A DNA stretch of 64,000 nucleotides from Alistipes senegalensis. GTDB taxonomy: Bacteria > Bacillota > Clostridia > Oscillospirales > Ruminococcaceae. Location of the stretch: the NCBI GenBank assembly GCA_023665275.1, contig JAMPEF010000004.1:31002-95001 (forward strand). Direction: 5' to 3'. Each line of letters starts with the position of its first letter. The stretch's first letter is position 1. Under the pieces are notes generated by a model that saw only the letters and a program-made list of their open reading frames with translations, did no database searches and had not been told where the DNA came from. The position numbers and the translations under genes were made by a program. Below, piece after piece: positions 24,438-33,301 of the stretch.

Positions 24438-25481
24438 TTGATACAGACTGATGATATGGAGTTTGCCCCGAGAGTTATTACACCGGAAAATACTACCGAT
24501 GATAACGACATAGAAATAACACTCCGTCCGCAGACTCTTCACGAATATATCGGACAGGATAAAGTAAAGGAAAATCTTGCAATATATATAAAAGCCGCTA
24601 AACTCCGTGGTGAATCGCTTGACCACGTTTTATTATATGGTCCTCCGGGGCTGGGCAAGACTACACTTTCTGCCATAATAGCCCATGAATTAGGCGTCAA
24701 TTTACGTGTTACCACAGGTCCGGCGATTGAAAAACCCGGAGACCTTGTTTCACTGCTGACAAGTCTTTCTGATAATGATGTACTTTTCATTGACGAAATA
24801 CACAGACTTTCAAGGGCTGTAGAGGAAATTTTATATCCGGCACTTGAAGACAGAGTAATTGATATTATCATAGGAAAAGGACCTTCAGCACGTTCTATAC
24901 GAATGGACTTGAAGCCTTTCACGCTTATAGGAGCTACTACACGTGCCGGACAGCTTTCCGCACCGTTGAGAGACCGTTTCGGCGTTATACAGCGTCTTGA
25001 ATTGTATTCAAAGAAACAGTTGACGGATATAGTCCGCCGGAGTGCTATGATACTTAATATACCATGTACGGCGGACGGAGCAGGCGAAATTGCCGGAAGA
25101 GCAAGAGGTACACCCCGTATAGCTAACAGACTTCTGAAACGTGTACGTGATTTTGCGGACGTAATGGGAAATGGTGAAATAAATCAGGATATAGCCTCAA
25201 TGGCTTTGACCCGTCTTGAAATTGACCCGTTAGGTCTTGACAGTCTAGACAGGCGTATGCTTGAAATGATTATAAAAGGTTACGGCGGTGGTCCGGTAGG
25301 TCTTGAAACTCTTGCTTCTGCAATAGGTGAAGAGGCTGTGACTATTGAGGACGTCTGTGAGCCGTATCTTATGCAGTTAGGATTTTTAGGACGTACACCC
25401 CGTGGACGTTGTGCCACTAAACTTGCATATGAACATCTTGGATTTAGTTTTCAGGACGACGATGGACAATTGAAATTATGA
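24438..25481 (+). CDS. ruvB: Holliday junction DNA helicase RuvB
   Basis: 347 residues, AAA+ motor for branch migration. Walker A is GPPGLGKTT, Walker B FIDEIHRL, sensor I GATTRAG, and the arginine-finger region [11 protein letters not shown]; the C-terminal winged helix ends with [12 protein letters not shown]. The start is TTG 24438 with GGAGG seven bases upstream. The stop overlaps the next gene (ATGA). Confidence 0.97.
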   Translation: MIQTDDMEFAPRVITPENTTDDNDIEITLRPQTLHEYIGQDKVKENLAIYIKAAKLRGESLDHVLLYGPPGLGKTTLSAIIAHELGVNLRVTTGPAIEKPGDLVSLLTSLSDNDVLFIDEIHRLSRAVEEILYPALEDRVIDIIIGKGPSARSIRMDLKPFTLIGATTRAGQLSAPLRDRFGVIQRLELYSKKQLTDIVRRSAMILNIPCTADGAGEIAGRARGTPRIANRLLKRVRDFADVMGNGEINQDIASMALTRLEIDPLGLDSLDRRMLEMIIKGYGGGPVGLETLASAIGEEAVTIEDVCEPYLMQLGFLGRTPRGRCATKLAYEHLGFSFQDDDGQLKL

Positions 25482-25999
25482 TTACGGAAAACAATTACAG
25501 ATATAATTTAAGTCTGTATAAAAAATCTTTCTATGGCAGAATGATTAACGGTCAGGCAGTGGACTATGTTTCCGGAATGCGTTACGGTATATGCAGTATG
25601 GGATTTAACGGCTGTGAGGTTATAGCGGTTCACAATGCACTTGTTTATATGAAAAAATCCCGTCCGATATACGAAATTTCATGGTATATGGAAAGATTCA
25701 GAATGCTTACCGGATTTTTCGGGTGCAATCCCCATAAAGTCGGCAATGCACTTGAACATTTCGGCATTGAGTATAAAAAATCACGTCAGATAGGAAAATC
25801 AGAAATTTTTATTGTGTCTTTCTGGACGGGTCAGCGTTTTCTTTCGACGATTCATACAGTTTTCTGTGTCCGGAATAAAAACGGAATACTTGTCTATAAC
25901 CGATACAATAACTGTCCTGATGTGAGATTATGCCGGAATAATTCGGACATTGCCGGACAGAAAAAAATTATAGCCGTATACACTATAAAAGGAGTATAG
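25478..25999 (+). CDS. Papain-fold C39-like protein coupled to ruvB
   Basis: 173 residues, no signal peptide. The segment [20 protein letters not shown] has the peptidase C39-like nucleophile helix with Cys46. A later strand pair, [24 protein letters not shown], supplies His126 and a polar third residue (Asn141 or nearby). The spacing matches C39-like cysteine peptidases, but the fold is also used by non-peptidase proteins. It overlaps ruvB by four bases and precedes the GlmM-like gene. As a cytoplasmic member, its substrate is unclear. Confidence 0.6.
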   Translation: MITENNYRYNLSLYKKSFYGRMINGQAVDYVSGMRYGICSMGFNGCEVIAVHNALVYMKKSRPIYEISWYMERFRMLTGFFGCNPHKVGNALEHFGIEYKKSRQIGKSEIFIVSFWTGQRFLSTIHTVFCVRNKNGILVYNRYNNCPDVRLCRNNSDIAGQKKIIAVYTIKGV

Positions 26000-26003
26000 C
26001 CAT

Positions 26004-27335
26004 ATGGAAAATTTTTATGGTGGATATATGAAAATTGAGTGTTCAGACCATGTTTTAGCTGAAAAAACCGGACGTACTATCGCCGCTGTATTTTCGCCGA
26101 AAAACAAGAAAAATCCGCTTGTTGTGGTAGGTCATGACGGGGGAGTTTCCGCCGGAAGTATCTATGATTCAGTATGTCGGGGGATAAGTTCAGCCGGTGT
26201 GGTGGCGGAAAAATCAGGTGTACTTATACCACCGGTTATTTCATGTTTGACCGGTTTGCATGACGCCGATTCCGGAATAATGATTACATCATCAGAAGAC
26301 GGGAAATTCTGTGAAATAAGGCTTTATGCCGGTGGTGGTCATAAACTCAGTCATGAAACATGGTCGGAAATAAAAAGAATTATTTTCAACGCACCGGAAG
26401 AACTTGAGAAGCGTATCCGCACCAGAAAAGGTGGTGTGATAATCTATGAAAATGCCGTTGAAGAATATATTGACTTCATAAAAAAATCTGTCGGACAGAG
26501 TTTTCAGGGAATGAAAATAGCCATAAGATGTCCGGACGGAAACAACGATATAGCCGTGAAACTTTTCAGTGAACTCAATGCAGAAGTCCATATAATACCG
26601 GAAGATGATATTTATTTTATATCTGCAAAAAGCTGTCATTGCGGCTTTATTTTCGGCAATAACTGTGAATGCTGTACGGTCATTGATGAAAATAATGTCA
26701 CTCTCGACAGTGACAGGCTTTCAGCAGTATTTGCTAAATTCTATAAGGAAAATAATTTACTGAAAAATAATACTTTTGTCGTGACTTACGGAGCAGGTTA
26801 CGGCTTTATGCGGTTTGCGGAGGAAAATAATATATCTGTCGTGATGGCAGGTTTCGATGAAAAAAGCGTCATAACAAAAATGCTGGCGGGCGGCTACAAT
26901 TATGGTACGGATAACAACGGAAGAATTATATTTCTTGACGAAATGCCAGCCGGTGACGGTTTTTTCACGGCTGTGAAACTTCTTTCCATAATGAAACGGA
27001 CAAGACTTCCACTCAGTCAGCTTGACGACATGAAGCATTATTCACAAATGATGCTTGATGTTGATATTCCGCCGGAATTTCGGGAAATATGGAAAAATGA
27101 CTGTGTTATAACTGAACATATAGCAAATTATATACATCTTTTCGGGAACAGAGCAAAACTTTCTGTACATGAAAACCCCGAAAAAACCTCTATAAATATA
27201 ACTGCTGAGGGTATGGATTACAACGATATTAACGAGGCTGTCAACAGTATAGCCGAAAAAATCAGGGAAAGAATCCCCGAAAGGAGCATTAATTTTGAGA
27301 ACAGCACAAAACTGGACAGATTACAGAATTATTGA
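26004..27335 (+). CDS. Degenerate GlmM-like phosphohexomutase homologue (predicted pseudoenzyme) with cysteine cluster
   Basis: 443 residues, full length for the alpha-D-phosphohexomutase superfamily. GlmM-like backbone is clear: SSAGVVAEKSGVLIPPVIS, ADSGIMITSSEDG, NTFVVTYGAGYG, MLAGGYNYGTDNNGRIIFLDEMPAGDGFFTA. Catalytic loops are gone. The phosphoserine loop S-A-S-H-N-P is TSSEDG (95-100), the metal loop DGDGDR is GNNCECC (218-224), the sugar loop GEQSGH is GTDNNG (301-306), and the C-terminal R-x-SGTEP loop is absent. Cys211, Cys213, Cys221, Cys223 and Cys224 cluster at the former metal site. GGAG lies nine bases before ATG 26004. It may be a regulatory or metal-binding relative of GlmM. 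Confidence 0.75.
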   Translation: MENFYGGYMKIECSDHVLAEKTGRTIAAVFSPKNKKNPLVVVGHDGGVSAGSIYDSVCRGISSAGVVAEKSGVLIPPVISCLTGLHDADSGIMITSSEDGKFCEIRLYAGGGHKLSHETWSEIKRIIFNAPEELEKRIRTRKGGVIIYENAVEEYIDFIKKSVGQSFQGMKIAIRCPDGNNDIAVKLFSELNAEVHIIPEDDIYFISAKSCHCGFIFGNNCECCTVIDENNVTLDSDRLSAVFAKFYKENNLLKNNTFVVTYGAGYGFMRFAEENNISVVMAGFDEKSVITKMLAGGYNYGTDNNGRIIFLDEMPAGDGFFTAVKLLSIMKRTRLPLSQLDDMKHYSQMMLDVDIPPEFREIWKNDCVITEHIANYIHLFGNRAKLSVHENPEKTSINITAEGMDYNDINEAVNSIAEKIRERIPERSINFENSTKLDRLQNY

Positions 27336-28158
27336 TACATCAGATGGTGAAAAACTTGAATCATGGGGAGGTATAAGCCTTGTGCGTCCCGACCCACAGA
27401 TAATATGGAAAACTGATAAAAAAAATCCTCTCTGGAATACGGCAGACGGTCATTATTACCGTTCAACTTCCGGTGGTGGTAAATGGTCATTCAGACGCAA
27501 AATGCCAGACGTCTGGAATATAAATTATAAAAATCTTAAATTCAATATAAAGCCGACCGGTTTCAAGCATACCGGACTTTTTCCGGAACAGGCTGTCAAC
27601 TGGGATTTCATGGCTGAAAAAATCCACACTGCCGGACGTGAAATAAATGTACTTAATCTTTTCGCCTACACGGGTGGTGCAACGCTTGCCTGTGCCGATG
27701 CCGGTGCTTCTGTGTGTCACGTGGACGCCTCAAAAGGTATGGTACAGTGGGCAAGGGAAAATGCCGGTATTTCGGGACTTTCTGAAAAACCAATCCGCTG
27801 GATAGTAGACGACTGTGAAAAATTCATAGCCCGTGAAATCCGTCGTGGAAGACGTTATGACGCTGTTATTATGGACCCTCCAAGCTATGGCAGAGGTCCA
27901 GCCGGCGAAATATGGAAACTTGAAAACTCAATATATGACCTTGTTAAATTATGTTCAGGGGTATTATCGGATAATCCGTTATTTTTCCTGATAAACAGCT
28001 ATACAACAGGACTTTCACCGTCGGTAATGGGCTATATATTAGGAACTGTACTGACGGAAAAATTCGGCGGAAACGTTTCATTTGACGAGATAGGGCTTCC
28101 GGTGGAATCAACCGGAATGACGCTCCCGTGTGGTTCAACGGCTATATGGCAGAGGTGA
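27295..28158 (+). CDS. RlmI/RlmK-like class I SAM methyltransferase
   Basis: 287 residues. The SAM site is NLFAYTGGATLACADAGA with the acidic strand-2 end HVDASKGMVQWARENA. Motif IV is VIMDPPSYGRG. This matches the methyltransferase domain of 23S rRNA methyltransferases of the RlmI/RlmK family; the N-terminal PUA domain of E. coli RlmI is absent and replaced by about 95 residues with FPEQAVNWDFM. The start is TTG 27295 with AAAGGAG eight bases before, giving a 41-base overlap with the GlmM-like gene. The exact target is inferred. Confidence 0.85.
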   Translation: MRTAQNWTDYRIIDTSDGEKLESWGGISLVRPDPQIIWKTDKKNPLWNTADGHYYRSTSGGGKWSFRRKMPDVWNINYKNLKFNIKPTGFKHTGLFPEQAVNWDFMAEKIHTAGREINVLNLFAYTGGATLACADAGASVCHVDASKGMVQWARENAGISGLSEKPIRWIVDDCEKFIAREIRRGRRYDAVIMDPPSYGRGPAGEIWKLENSIYDLVKLCSGVLSDNPLFFLINSYTTGLSPSVMGYILGTVLTEKFGGNVSFDEIGLPVESTGMTLPCGSTAIWQR

Positions 28159-28164
28159 TTTTTT

Positions 28165-28368
28165 ATGTCGGATATGATAAAAAATCTTGTCGGGAATTTT
28201 GTTGAAATATATAATATACAGGAAAGATTTTTAGGTGGCGGAACGATTGTTGAAGTCGACGACAAGTGGATTAAAATGGATTGCATAACTGATGAGGGCT
28301 ATTCAGTCACCAGAATTATTAAAATAGATGTAATCGGACGTATATCGTATTGTGATGATGAATATTAA
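28165..28368 (+). CDS. Small beta-rich protein, SH3/LSm-like
   Basis: 67 residues. The strand pattern NFVEIYNI, GGTIVEVDDKWIKMD, VTRIIKIDVIGRISY suggests a five-strand barrel like LSm or DUF6897-type domains. No signal peptide. A ribosome site (GAGGTG) overlaps the end of the upstream methyltransferase gene. It may bind RNA; this is inference from predicted fold only. Confidence 0.65.
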   Translation: MSDMIKNLVGNFVEIYNIQERFLGGGTIVEVDDKWIKMDCITDEGYSVTRIIKIDVIGRISYCDDEY

Positions 28369-28756
28369 AAAAATTTTATTTATAATTACTATGCTTGTTT
28401 CACTGACTGGTTGTTTTTATGAAAAATGTGGTACATATCAGCCAAAAGAATCGGAAAGAGTTGCTTTACCACATTTTGATGGTATTAATCTTACTGCTGA
28501 TGATGTAATAAGACTTTCTGAAAAGGAAAATTCTCTCCGGTGGTCTGATTTTGATGAGTATTCATATTATGAAACTGGTTCTGGATTGTGTATCCGTGTT
28601 TATGAAATCAATGAAAAACTTTCCCTGTGGATTGGTGGCGGAGGAACTTACGACAACGATTTGATGGCATTTTATTTTTACCTTAAGACAGACGACGGAA
28701 ATTATATTGATATTCGCACGGACGATGTGAAAAATTTTATAAAGAAACATTCCTGA
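28358..28756 (+). CDS. Small lipoprotein
   Basis: 132 residues. The N-terminus MNIKKILFIITMLVSLTGC is a lipoprotein signal with Cys at about 19. The mature part is acidic, with ADDVIRLSEKENSLRWSDFDEY and a GGGGTYDND loop; the family is not recognised. The gene overlaps the previous one by 11 bases. ATG 28355 and GTG 28352 are alternative starts in the same frame. It may be a surface-exposed helper; no function is assigned. Confidence 0.65.
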   Translation: MNIKKILFIITMLVSLTGCFYEKCGTYQPKESERVALPHFDGINLTADDVIRLSEKENSLRWSDFDEYSYYETGSGLCIRVYEINEKLSLWIGGGGTYDNDLMAFYFYLKTDDGNYIDIRTDDVKNFIKKHS

Positions 28757-28775
28757 TATTTAGAGAGAGGTATAA

Positions 28776-29621
28776 ATGGATAATATCATTGAGATAAGAA
28801 ATTTACATTTCCGCTATGATGCAGACGGTGAAAACTCCTCACCGGAAATATTAAAGGGAATAAATCTTGATATAAAAAAGGGTGAATTTATTGCAGTATT
28901 AGGTCATAACGGTTCGGGAAAGTCCACGCTTGCCAAACATCTTAACGGAATACTTACCGCCACGTCTGGAACTGTCACGGTTGACGGTATAGACACCTCC
29001 GATGAAACTAAACTTTTTGAGTTAAGACAGCGTGCAGGAATGGTGTTTCAGAATCCAGATAATCAGATTGTTTCTTCTGTAGTGGAGGAAGATGTTGCTT
29101 TTGCACTGGAAAATTTAGGCGTTTCGTATCAGGAAATGCGTAAACGTGTTGACGATGCTTTAAAAGCCGTAAATATGTATGAGTACCGATTTCATTCACC
29201 GGCACAGCTTTCCGGAGGTCAGAAACAGCGTGTTGCTATAGCCGGAATTATTGCAATGCGTCCGGAGTGCATTATTCTTGACGAACCTACCGCCATGCTT
29301 GACCCACAGGGTCGCAAGGAAGTACTTTCAGCCATCCGGAAAATGAACCGTGAATATGGTATAACAATAGTCTTGATAACTCACTATATGGACGAGGCAG
29401 CACAATGTGACCGTGTTGTTGTCATGGATAAGGGAAAAATAATCCTTGATAATACTCCCGAAAAAGTCTTTTCACAGGTGGAGCTTTTGCGGAAAATCGG
29501 TCTTGATGTTCCACAGGTCACGGAATTGTGTTGGGGACTGAATAAAGCCGGTCTTGATATTCCAGCGGAAATAGTATCGGAAGAAGAATGCGTAAAAGCA
29601 TTATTAAAATTATTAAATTAA
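28776..29621 (+). CDS. ecfA1: ECF transporter ATPase EcfA1
   Basis: 281 residues. ATP-binding subunit of an energy-coupling-factor transporter, which powers vitamin and cofactor uptake with exchangeable S components. Walker A GHNGSGKST, Q-loop MVFQNPDNQI, signature LSGGQKQR, Walker B CIILDEPTAMLD and H-loop ITHYMDEA are all intact. It is separated from ecfA2 and ecfT by two LRR-dockerin genes. No S component is in the window. Confidence 0.95.
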   Translation: MDNIIEIRNLHFRYDADGENSSPEILKGINLDIKKGEFIAVLGHNGSGKSTLAKHLNGILTATSGTVTVDGIDTSDETKLFELRQRAGMVFQNPDNQIVSSVVEEDVAFALENLGVSYQEMRKRVDDALKAVNMYEYRFHSPAQLSGGQKQRVAIAGIIAMRPECIILDEPTAMLDPQGRKEVLSAIRKMNREYGITIVLITHYMDEAAQCDRVVVMDKGKIILDNTPEKVFSQVELLRKIGLDVPQVTELCWGLNKAGLDIPAEIVSEEECVKALLKLLN

Positions 29622-29636
29622 AAGGAGTTTTTTATT

Positions 29637-30695
29637 ATGAAAATGAATAAGATTATGGCTGGCATTATGGCAGTATGCGTTATGGGTTTTGGTGTTCCGT
29701 ATGTCAATGCAGTTACGAAGAATAATTCCGTAATAACAGCCAGTGCGGTGAACTATACAGATGGTACATATGGACTTCTTACATATAAAAATTATGGAGA
29801 TTATATTGAAATTTTCGGTTGTGACAAATCCGCAACAGAGGTTGTTATTCCGGCAGAGATTGACGGCGTACCGGTAACAAGTATTGGAGACAAGGCATTT
29901 TCTTATTGCGGTTTTACGTCAGTAAAAATTCCGGACGGTGTAACAAGTATCGGAGACTATGCATTTCTTAATTGCAGCAGCTTGAAATTAGTAGAAATTG
30001 CCGATAGTGTAACAAGTATCGGATATGGTGCATTTATTGATTGTATGAATTTACAGTCAGTAAAAATGCCAAACAATATAACAAGTATCGCAGAAGGTCT
30101 GTTTAATAGTTGTGGTAGGTTAGAATCTATAAACATTCCGGACGGTGTGACGAGTATCGGAAGAGGTGCTTTCTATTTTTGTGGCAGTTTAAAATCAGTA
30201 GAAATTCCGGACAGTGTAACAAGTATCGGGGAAATTGCATTTTCTAATTGCTATGGTTTGACATCAGTGGAAGTTCCCGAAAGTGTTAAGTCTATCAGCA
30301 ATAATGCATTTTATTGTCCTAATTTAAAATCAATAACTATTTTTAATCCTGAATGTGATATTTTTGATGGTGATGGTACAATTTCAAATGGATATGGTGC
30401 TTTTAAAGGCACTATATACGGCTATGAAAACTCAACGGCACAGGCATATGCCGAAAAATACGGCTATAACTTTGCATTAATCGGAACAGAACCCGAAAAA
30501 GAAACCACCACAGGCGACCTGAACGGCGACAACTCGGTAAGCGTAGCAGACGCTGTACTTCTTCAAAGTTACATTTTAGGTAAACAGGAACTCACAGAAG
30601 AACAGTTTAAAAATGCCGACCTCACCGGCGACGGCTATGTTGATTCTTTTGATATGGTTCTGCTGAGACAAAAGATTATTGAGAATAATAAATAA
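29637..30695 (+). CDS. Secreted LRR protein with C-terminal type I dockerin
   Basis: 352 residues. A signal peptide covers about 1-37. LRR_5 repeats of about 23 residues span 65-235 (for example IPDGVTSIGDYAFLNCSSLKLVEI). The dockerin is at 293-352, with two calcium loops beginning DLNGDNSVSVAD and DLTGDGYVDSFD and the recognition helices LLQSYILG and LLRQKI. Dockerins bind cohesins, so this is a candidate surface-complex subunit. No catalytic module is present. AAAAGGAG precedes the ATG. Closely related to the next gene, from which it differs mainly in repeat number. Confidence 0.9.
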   Translation: MKMNKIMAGIMAVCVMGFGVPYVNAVTKNNSVITASAVNYTDGTYGLLTYKNYGDYIEIFGCDKSATEVVIPAEIDGVPVTSIGDKAFSYCGFTSVKIPDGVTSIGDYAFLNCSSLKLVEIADSVTSIGYGAFIDCMNLQSVKMPNNITSIAEGLFNSCGRLESINIPDGVTSIGRGAFYFCGSLKSVEIPDSVTSIGEIAFSNCYGLTSVEVPESVKSISNNAFYCPNLKSITIFNPECDIFDGDGTISNGYGAFKGTIYGYENSTAQAYAEKYGYNFALIGTEPEKETTTGDLNGDNSVSVADAVLLQSYILGKQELTEEQFKNADLTGDGYVDSFDMVLLRQKIIENNK

Positions 30696-30710
30696 AAAGG
30701 AGTTTTAATT

Positions 30711-32420
30711 ATGAAAGTTAATAAAATAATTGCAGGCATTATGGCTGTATGCGTTATGGGTTTTGGTGTTCCGTATGTAAATACGATTACGGAGAATAAT
30801 TCCGTAATCACAGCCATTGCGGAGAACGACGAAAAATACACAACGAGTAAATACGAACAACTCACATATATAAATTGCGGTGATTATATAGAAATTACTG
30901 GTTGTGATTACCTCGCAACAGATGTTGTTATACCGGCGGAGATTAAAGGAATTCCGGTAACAGATATAAGCCAACTTGCCTTTCAGGGTTGCAGTCATTT
31001 AACATCAATAGAAATTCCGGACAGTGTGACAAGTATCGGCAATGCTGCATTTCAGGGTTGCCGTAGTTTAACATCTGTAGAAATTCCGGATAGTATAACA
31101 AGTATCGAAAGGAGTACGTTTAACGGTTGCAGTAGTTTAACATCTATAGAAATTCCCGACAGTGTGACAATTATCCAAGGATACGCTTTTGACGGTACTC
31201 CGTGGCTTGAGGAAAAAAGAAAAGAAAATCCGCTTGTTATTATCAACAATATTCTGATTGACGGACAAACCTGCTCCGGAGATGTTGTTATTCCTGACAG
31301 TGTAACAAGTATCGGAGATTATGCATTTTATGAATGCAGTAACTTAACATCAGTAGAAATTCCCGATAGTGTAACAAGTATCGAAGGAGGTGCATTTGCT
31401 GATTGCAGTGGTTTAACATCAATAGAAATTCCTGACAGTGTAATAAGTATCGGAAGTATTGCATTTTACAATTGCAGTGGATTAAAAACAATAGAAATTC
31501 CTGAAAGTGTAAAAAGCATTGGATACAGAGCGTTTGAGGATTGTATTAGTTTAACATCAGTAACAATTCCTGATAGTGTAACAAATATCAGAGGACTTGC
31601 ATTTAATGCTACTCCTTGGCTTGAATCAAAACGGGCTGAAAATCCGCTTGTTATTGTAAATAATATTCTTATTGACGGTCAAAGTTGCTCCGGTGATATA
31701 ACTATTCCCGACGATGTAACAAGTATCGGAGAAATGGCATTTATGGAGTGTAAAAGTTTAATATCTGTAACCATTCCCGATAGTGTAACAAATATCGGCG
31801 AAATGGCGTTTTATGATTGCAGGAATTTAACATCAATAGAAATTCCGGACAGTGTAACAAGCATTGAATCCAATACATTTAGTTGGTGTATTGCTTTAAC
31901 ATCAATAGAAATTCCCGATAGTGTAACAAATATCGAAAGTGTTGCATTTTATAATTGCAGTGGTTTAGCATCAGTAACAATTCCTGAAAGTGTAACAAAT
32001 ATTGGTATTGGTGCATTTAATTATTGCAGTAGTTTAACAGAAATAACTATTTTAAATCCTGAATGTGAAATTTATGATTTAGAAGATACAATTGCAAACG
32101 GTGTAGACGAACACTATCAAGGTTATTTTAATGGTACTATAAAAGGCTATGAAAACTCCACCGCACAGGCATACGCAGAAAAATATAACAGAAACTTTGT
32201 CTCACTGGGAGAAGCTCCGGAAAAAGATACCATAACAGGCGATATAAACGGCGACAATAAAGTAAGTATAGCCGACGCTGTACTTCTTCAGTCTTATATT
32301 TTAGGTAAGCAGGAACTCACGGAAGAACAGTATAAAAATGCTGACCTTACCGGCGACGGCTTTGTTGATTCGTTTGATATGGTTCTGTTAAGACAAAAGA
32401 TTATTGAGGATAATAAATAA
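30711..32420 (+). CDS. Large secreted LRR protein with C-terminal type I dockerin
   Basis: 569 residues. The signal peptide is like that of the preceding gene (1-37, KIIAGIMAVCVMGFGVPYVN). About sixteen LRR_5 repeats cover 75-470, many with the consensus IEIPDSVTSIG..AF..C..L. Two interruptions share the segment PWLE.KR.ENPLVI.NNILIDGQ, so the array grew by block duplication. The dockerin is at 510-569 with intact calcium loops (DINGDNKVSIAD, DLTGDGFVDSFD). It is probably displayed or assembled on a cohesin. It lies between ecfA1 and ecfA2. Confidence 0.9.
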   Translation: MKVNKIIAGIMAVCVMGFGVPYVNTITENNSVITAIAENDEKYTTSKYEQLTYINCGDYIEITGCDYLATDVVIPAEIKGIPVTDISQLAFQGCSHLTSIEIPDSVTSIGNAAFQGCRSLTSVEIPDSITSIERSTFNGCSSLTSIEIPDSVTIIQGYAFDGTPWLEEKRKENPLVIINNILIDGQTCSGDVVIPDSVTSIGDYAFYECSNLTSVEIPDSVTSIEGGAFADCSGLTSIEIPDSVISIGSIAFYNCSGLKTIEIPESVKSIGYRAFEDCISLTSVTIPDSVTNIRGLAFNATPWLESKRAENPLVIVNNILIDGQSCSGDITIPDDVTSIGEMAFMECKSLISVTIPDSVTNIGEMAFYDCRNLTSIEIPDSVTSIESNTFSWCIALTSIEIPDSVTNIESVAFYNCSGLASVTIPESVTNIGIGAFNYCSSLTEITILNPECEIYDLEDTIANGVDEHYQGYFNGTIKGYENSTAQAYAEKYNRNFVSLGEAPEKDTITGDINGDNKVSIADAVLLQSYILGKQELTEEQYKNADLTGDGFVDSFDMVLLRQKIIEDNK

Positions 32421-32434
32421 AAAGGAGCGATATA

Positions 32435-33301
32435 ATGGCGGTACTTAAAACAGAAGAACTCACTTATATATACAGTCAGGGTACGCCGTTTGAAAAGACC
32501 GCCGTTGACCACGTAAACCTTGAAATAAACGAGGGCGAAATAATAGGAATAATGGGTCATACGGGTTCGGGAAAGTCCACGCTGATACAGCATTTCAACG
32601 GTCTTCTGAAAGCTACTTCCGGAAAGGTCTATCTTGACGGCAAGGACATATGGGCGGACAAGTCGGAAATCCGTTCAGTACGTTTCAGGGTGGGGCTTGT
32701 CTTTCAGTATCCGGAGTATCAGATTTTTGAAGAAACTGTATATAAAGATATAGCATTTGGCTGTAAAAATATGGGTCTTGACGAGTCGGAAATAAAACGT
32801 CGTGTCATTGAGACCGCCCATGATATAGGACTTCCGGAAGAAATTCTTGAAAAATCACCGTTTGAACTTTCCGGCGGTCAGAAAAGACGTGTAGCAATAG
32901 CCGGAGTAATGGCAATGAATCCCCGTGTGTTAATTCTTGACGAACCGTCAGCGGGTCTTGACCCTATGGGTCGGGACAGAATTTTTGACTGTATAAAAGC
33001 CTATCACCAAAAGACAAAAAGTACTATACTTATAGTTTCGCATAGCATGGAGGATATAGCAAAATTTGCCAACAGAATACTTGTCATGAATAATGCTGGT
33101 GTATTCTGTTTTGACAAGACGGAAAAAGTCTTTTCACGTGCGGAGGAGATTTCACAGATAGGTCTTGACGTACCACAGATAACTAAAGTTTTCATGGAAC
33201 TGAAAAAACACGGTCATGATTTCGGCAAGGAAGTATATACGGTTGACTATGCACGTGAACTTATTTTAAAAAAACTCAGGAAAAGGGGTATCATATGCTG
33301 A
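32435..33301 (+). CDS. ecfA2: ECF transporter ATPase EcfA2
   Basis: 288 residues. Walker A GHTGSGKST, Q-loop LVFQYPEYQI, signature LSGGQKRR, Walker B VLILDEPSAGLD and switch VSHSMEDIAK are all present. It forms the ATPase heterodimer with EcfA1. AAAAGGAG precedes the ATG right after the dockerin gene. It overlaps ecfT by seven bases. Confidence 0.95.
   Translation: MAVLKTEELTYIYSQGTPFEKTAVDHVNLEINEGEIIGIMGHTGSGKSTLIQHFNGLLKATSGKVYLDGKDIWADKSEIRSVRFRVGLVFQYPEYQIFEETVYKDIAFGCKNMGLDESEIKRRVIETAHDIGLPEEILEKSPFELSGGQKRRVAIAGVMAMNPRVLILDEPSAGLDPMGRDRIFDCIKAYHQKTKSTILIVSHSMEDIAKFANRILVMNNAGVFCFDKTEKVFSRAEEISQIGLDVPQITKVFMELKKHGHDFGKEVYTVDYARELILKKLRKRGIIC

Larger units (their letters stand above)
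29637..32430 (+). repeat. Tandem duplication of LRR-dockerin genes, with internal LRR repeats
   Basis: The two genes share nearly the same 5' segment (signal peptide and ribosome site, from 29622 and 30696) and nearly the same 3' dockerin segment (from about 30510 and 32230), including an almost identical stretch over the last 50 bases of each gene. Between them the LRR arrays differ in length. In the second gene a block with PWLE.KR.ENPLVI.NNILIDGQ occurs twice, a further internal duplication. This is a recombination-prone layout. Confidence 0.8.

Noticed and set aside
30711-32200. Repeated units resembling a CRISPR array
   Set aside because: The repeats are about 69 bases, degenerate and in frame, encoding LRR units of 23 residues. 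There are no constant repeats with unique spacers.
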